40,389 bases of DNA from a virus. The stretch spans positions 1-40,389 of IMG/VR virus record IMGVR_UViG_3300030106_002871; one strand, given 5' to 3'. Below, piece by piece: positions 37,713 to 40,389 of this stretch (position 1 is its first letter; each line of letters begins with the position of its first letter). Position numbers and translations under genes: made by a program. The notes beneath the pieces are model-generated. The model ran no database searches and had not been told where the DNA came from. It saw only the letters and a list, made by a program, of their open reading frames with translations.

Positions 37713-37750
37713 TAAATAAATAAACCACTAGCAACAACTTAAATTTTTTA

Positions 37751-37790
37751 AAAGGGTTAACAAAGTAATATTTGTTAGCCCTTTTTTTTT
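37751..37790 (+). terminator. Intrinsic terminator of the 291-aa gene
   Basis: 14-bp stem (37751-37764 with 37771-37784, one G-U), GTAATA loop, nine T at 37782-37790. Strongest terminator in the window. Confidence 0.9.
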
Positions 37791-37799
37791 ATCTAAATT

Positions 37800-38200
37800 A
37801 AACTTGTTATATTATAACGTAACACTTGGTTATTTATGTAGTTTCCAGGGTTTACATTAGTTACGAAATTTTACGATACCCTTAGTAATTCCAAGCGGTA
37901 ACCACCAAGGCAACCCCAAAAAAATCTAAAGCAAATTAAATAACAACTAAGTAAATACTAAGGAAACCCCAAGGGGTAGGCAGGGTGCCACCCCCCTCTC
38001 CCATATAGTATATATAGCATTGCCAGAAAATACCCAGTGTCCCTGTAAACCACTATTGGGCTATATTTTAGGGTACAATATTCCGACAATATTCCCTGGA
38101 ATACCCTAAGAGAGAATGTAAATTTACCCTGAGTATATGTGTATATGCCCCCTGGTGGGTTCCTATGAACATTATACACCCTATATTCAATTTTGTCTAT
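37800..38200. other. Structured, repeat-containing noncoding region (origin or packaging-site candidate)
   Basis: No gene is supported in this ~400-bp stretch. It contains the palindrome GTTATATTATAAC (37806-37818), CCCCAAGGGG (37967-37976), GGCA/TGCC (37979-37989), an 8-bp stem TTAGGGTA/TACCCTAA (38068-38075/38102-38109) and, inside it, two direct copies of ACAATATTCC (38075-38084, 38086-38095). GC-rich patches alternate with AT runs. Just upstream of the terminase genes, so a pac/cos site or origin is possible; a folded RNA is the alternative. Confidence 0.45.
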
Positions 38201-38239
38201 TGACATACTGTCGCATTATGCATTATTTAAAAATAAAAC

Positions 38240-38268
38240 TTGACAAAATTGATATTTATCCCTATAAT
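38240..38268 (+). promoter_or_regulatory. Perfect-consensus sigma70 promoter of the packaging/late genes
   Basis: TTGACA (38240-38245), 17 bp, TATAAT (38263-38268). Start near 38275. A second TTGACA at 38200-38205 has only a weak -10. The terminase small subunit gene begins ~140 bp downstream. Confidence 0.75.
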
Positions 38269-38415
38269 AGAACTTATATATTATTCAAAGGACACACATA
38301 CACGCACATTAAGAAAAACAACACGGGTCATCACGGATAATATATAAAATTATGCTAGATCTAGACATAAATAAAATAAAAAAACTTCCATTTAAAGAAA
38401 TAATGGAAATAATTA

Positions 38416-38835
38416 ATGCAAACCATGGATTCTACTATCATAAAACCTCAAAAAAGAAACTTAACAGATATGCAAGAAAAGTTTCTAGACGTATTGTTCG
38501 GAGAAGCAAGAGGAAACCCACGAGAAGCAGCCCGATTAGCTGGTTACTCGGAAAATAGTTATCCAAAGGTAATTAGAAATCTCAAAAAAGAGATAACAGA
38601 ATTAGCGGAGACTCATTTATCTACACACTCTGCAAAAGCAGCTACTCGGTTAACAGACCTACTAGACGAAGACGGGACCACACCACACTCTAATATTCGT
38701 CTAGCAGCTGCTAACTCAGTATTAGACAGAGTTGGTATAACAAAAAAAGATCAACTAGATGTAAATATGAAAGCTCTACATGGTATATTTATATTACCAC
38801 CAAAAGATAACCCCAAGGACAACAATGGCAGATAA
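38416..38835 (+). CDS. terS: Terminase small subunit
   Basis: 139 aa (ATG 38416; ATG 38425, MDSTIIKP, is an equally possible start, neither with a strong ribosome site). RNLTDMQEKFLDVLFGEARGNPREAARLAGYSENSYPKVIRNLKKEI is the N-terminal helix-turn-helix of the terminase small subunit family (LTxxQxxFLxxL...G...EAAxxAGY). The C-terminal half (AATRLTDLLDEDG, AAANSVLDRVGITKKDQ) is the usual oligomerisation region. It recognises the packaging site and loads the large subunit encoded ~0.9 kb downstream. Confidence 0.8.
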   Translation: MQTMDSTIIKPQKRNLTDMQEKFLDVLFGEARGNPREAARLAGYSENSYPKVIRNLKKEITELAETHLSTHSAKAATRLTDLLDEDGTTPHSNIRLAAANSVLDRVGITKKDQLDVNMKALHGIFILPPKDNPKDNNGR

Positions 38836-39031
38836 AAACTATTCTAATATTCCACCTGAATTAAAAGAAAAATTAAAAAAAATTATAGAAGAAGATTTTA
38901 CAGAAGAATCTTCTAAAAAAAAAATTAAAAAACGAGTAACAGATAAAGATTTATTTATAACTGATAAGCAGGCATCTGAAGGTAACCCTGGTGATAAAGA
39001 ACTAGGTATAGTTGTTAAACCTATAAAGTAA
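38825..39031 (+). CDS. Small charged protein in the packaging operon
   Basis: 68 aa from ATG 38825, with AAGGA just upstream (the frame is open from 38780). MADKNYSNIPPELKEKLKKI, Lys/Glu-rich helix, then a DKQASEGNPGDKELGIVVKP tail. 11-nt overlap with terS and TAATG with the next gene. No family. Confidence 0.5.
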   Translation: MADKNYSNIPPELKEKLKKIIEEDFTEESSKKKIKKRVTDKDLFITDKQASEGNPGDKELGIVVKPIK

Positions 39032-39300
39032 TGACTAAAAAAGATTCAGAAAGAAAAAAAGTATATTCTAATCAGCCTGCTTTAAATGGTGATAAAGGTA
39101 AATTTAATATAGGATTTTTTACTCCTGATGATAAATTAAAATTTAATCCTGATGAAAATGTAATTACAACTTTTAAAGAAATTAAATCAGAATTAGATCC
39201 TAATATAACATATCAAAAAAAATTAAATAAAGATACAAAACTTAATGTTGGAATATCATCTAAAGGAAAAGGTTTTATAAAAATTAAAAAAGTATTTTAG
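39031..39300 (+). CDS. Small basic protein, unknown
   Basis: 89 aa. DSERKKVYSNQPALNGDKGKFNIGFFTPDDKLKFNPDENVITTFKEIKSELDPNI and a repeated beta pattern TKLNVGISSKGKGFIKIKKVF, which looks like a small beta sheet. No family; between terminase genes. Confidence 0.5.
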   Translation: MTKKDSERKKVYSNQPALNGDKGKFNIGFFTPDDKLKFNPDENVITTFKEIKSELDPNITYQKKLNKDTKLNVGISSKGKGFIKIKKVF

Positions 39301-39587
39301 TGGAACCAATAAAAATAAATAAAGATGAAGATAGATAAAAATAATTTAGAATATTCTAACGAACATCCTAAAACTAAAAAATTATCTAAAAACCAATCTA
39401 AAAAATTAAAACTTTATGCAAGTAATGGGAAGGTAGGTGATAAATTTATGGAATATTATAACCATGATTTAGAAATGGGTTATAGTCCTAGTGCTGCTTT
39501 TGAAAGAGCAGAGATAAAGATAGAAGTAATGAAACCTAGCTATCCTGTTCCATTAAAATCAAGAAATTAAAAGATGGAACCAATAAA
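39301..39587 (+). repeat. Direct repeat of a gene start (13 bp, two copies)
   Basis: TGGAACCAATAAA occurs at 39301-39313 and again at 39575-39587. The second copy opens the 100-aa gene (MEPIKIKRR). The first, from a GTG at 39300, reads MEPIKINKDEDR and stops, which looks like a truncated duplicate. Confidence 0.6.
39325..39570 (+). CDS. Small charged protein, unknown
   Basis: 81 aa. KIDKNNLEYSNEHPKTKKLSKNQSKKLKLYASNGKVGDKFMEYYNHDLEMGYSPSAAFERAEIKIEVMKP. The G-Y-S-P-x-x-A-F-E-R-A-E segment is helical. No family; position suggests a packaging accessory. Confidence 0.5.
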   Translation: MKIDKNNLEYSNEHPKTKKLSKNQSKKLKLYASNGKVGDKFMEYYNHDLEMGYSPSAAFERAEIKIEVMKPSYPVPLKSRN

Positions 39588-39876
39588 GATTAAGAGAAGA
39601 GCTAGGACAGTTCCATTTGGTTTTAAACAATCAGAAGATCCTAATTATTTAGAACCTATTAAAGAAGAATTAGATGCTCTTAAACAAGCAAGAGAATATT
39701 CAAAGACTTGTTCATTAAGAGAGACTGCACAATGGCTACATAGAAAAACAGGAAGATACATATCACATGTCGGACTTAGAAAAAGACTTGCAAGAAATAG
39801 CACCTCCGAAACCGAAGAAAGTAATTCAACAGAAAGCCAAGAAGTCAGTCAAACAGATTCTAGCTCGCACTCGTAA
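39574..39876 (+). CDS. Putative DNA-binding protein with HTH-like segment
   Basis: 100 aa. RRARTVPFGFKQSEDPNYLEPIKEELDALKQAREY, then CSLRETAQWLHRKTGRYISHVGLRKRL, which resembles the C-terminal helix-turn-helix of resolvases (S.RE.A..L....G..IS..G...R). The last ~35 residues (Ser/Glu/Thr low-complexity) are read in the frame opposite the start of terL and may be non-conserved. May help DNA recognition by terminase. Confidence 0.6.
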   Translation: MEPIKIKRRARTVPFGFKQSEDPNYLEPIKEELDALKQAREYSKTCSLRETAQWLHRKTGRYISHVGLRKRLARNSTSETEESNSTESQEVSQTDSSSHS

Positions 39877-40389
39877 GAAAGTTGCAAAGGCAGAGCAAAC
39901 TCTACGTTCTGCTAAGATGTCTGCAGAAAATACCAAAAAGAAACTGTTAACTATTAACAAAGCACTTGATGGTAAAGATACACAACTACTTACAGAGGAC
40001 ATAATAGATAGTGCTCCGAAAAATGTACAAGAGCATATTAACCAGCAAGAAGTAATCTTTAAACCTAATTCAGGTCCACAAACAGAATTTCTTGCAGCTT
40101 CTGAAAGAGAAGTATTTTATGGTGGTGCACGAGGTGGTGGTAAATCATATGCGATGCTAGTAGATCCACTTCGATATTGCTCTAATGCAAATCACAGAGC
40201 ACTGTTAGTAAGGAGAACAATGCCTGAGTTAAGAGACTTAATACAAAAGTCTCAACTATTATACTCAAAGGCATTTCCAGGTGCAAAATGGAGAGAACAA
40301 GAAAAAGAGTGGCGATTCCCGTCAGGGGCAAAGATAGAGTTTGGTTACGCAGAGAACATGACAGACGCTTTGAGATACCAAGGTCAATC
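39767..40389 (+). CDS. terL: Terminase large subunit (N-terminal part, cut by window end)
   Basis: 207 codons seen. ATG 39767 (MSDLEKDLQEIAPPKPKK...) starts 110 nt inside the previous gene, and the frame is open from there to the window end. Residues 1-100 are a Lys-rich helical extension (QQKAKKSVKQILARTRKKVAKAE). The ATPase begins at about 105: Walker A YGGARGGGKS (residues 118-127), then RALLVRRTMPELRDLIQKS and WRFPSGAKIEFGYAE, typical of terminase large subunits. It drives DNA into the capsid and cuts it. Confidence 0.85.
   Translation, partial: MSDLEKDLQEIAPPKPKKVIQQKAKKSVKQILARTRKKVAKAEQTLRSAKMSAENTKKKLLTINKALDGKDTQLLTEDIIDSAPKNVQEHINQQEVIFKPNSGPQTEFLAASEREVFYGGARGGGKSYAMLVDPLRYCSNANHRALLVRRTMPELRDLIQKSQLLYSKAFPGAKWREQEKEWRFPSGAKIEFGYAENMTDALRYQGQ

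Noticed and set aside
37958-38206. 82-aa minus-strand frame in the noncoding block
   Set aside because: Composition and lack of ribosome site suggest chance; the region is dominated by palindromes.
38200-38225. Second promoter from TTGACA at 38200
   Set aside because: No good -10 at 16-18 bp (TTATTT only); the consensus promoter 40 bp downstream is much better.
38137-38340. 67-aa plus-strand frame across the packaging promoter
   Set aside because: Contains the -35 and -10 boxes of the consensus promoter; no ribosome site.
38352-38558. 68-aa plus-strand frame ahead of and overlapping terS
   Set aside because: The first 23 residues look plausible, but there is no ribosome site and the rest is an Arg/Lys/Ser shadow of terS. 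A short leader peptide cannot be excluded.
1-40389. CRISPR array, insertion sequence, integrase or lysogeny genes
   Set aside because: No regularly spaced repeats, no transposase or recombinase catalytic motif, and no CI-like repressor was seen. The HTH-like 100-aa gene lacks a resolvase catalytic domain.

Overview
The window is most of the genome of a lytic, tailed (podovirus-like) marine phage. It is visibly AT-rich (poly-A/T tracts, A/T-ending codons). The replication genes include a family A DNA polymerase carrying a DnaJ-like CxxCxGxG zinc insertion, a feature described for phage HMO-2011 of SAR116 and its relatives. Many small genes (GP88-like, DUF3310-like, 3TM-type holin, basic microproteins) resemble those I recall from SAR11 phages. 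I infer an HMO-2011-type phage whose low GC suggests a SAR11-like host; the host is inference. No integrase, single-subunit RNA polymerase, tRNA or CRISPR array is visible.

Layout. 1-20047 (+): late genes. A partial tail gene and a set of tail/fibre proteins (LamG+SPRY, DUF7483-like, four related C-terminal domains in tandem), a tail assembly chaperone, internal virion/structural proteins ending in a 1261-aa protein, a lysis block (XhlA-like holin, T7-lysozyme-like amidase, 3TM-type holin), then a string of short, mostly basic genes joined by 1-4 nt overlaps, and a glucosaminidase-like second lytic enzyme. 20051-20123: two opposed intrinsic terminators where the late (+) and early (-) units converge. 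20138-33566 (-): early/replication operon (in transcription order DUF932-like, GP88, primase, DnaB-type helicase, PAPS-reductase-like, PolA, putative ssDNA-binding protein, Fe-S PD-(D/E)XK exonuclease, metallophosphoesterase, DUF3310). 33676-36500 (-): an unusual control region in which host-type sigma70 promoters, intrinsic terminators, GC-rich folded noncoding segments and very short genes alternate. 36684-37790 (+): one isolated gene of unknown function with its own promoter and terminator. 37800-38240: a structured, repeat-containing noncoding stretch. 38240-end (+): a perfect-consensus promoter leading into terminase small subunit, small genes and the start of terminase large subunit, cut by the window end. 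Portal, capsid and most tail-tube genes must lie outside the window, between its end and its start.

How it works together. Early genes are probably read leftwards by host RNA polymerase from at least six TTGACA/TTGACT promoters between 36.5 and 32.4 kb. Late genes are read rightwards from 38.24 kb through packaging, structure and lysis. The most novel part is 34.2-35.9 kb: at least three folded RNA candidates and two places where a terminator hairpin's 3' arm contains the -35 box of the next promoter. All RNA folds here were found by eye and have not been energy-scored.
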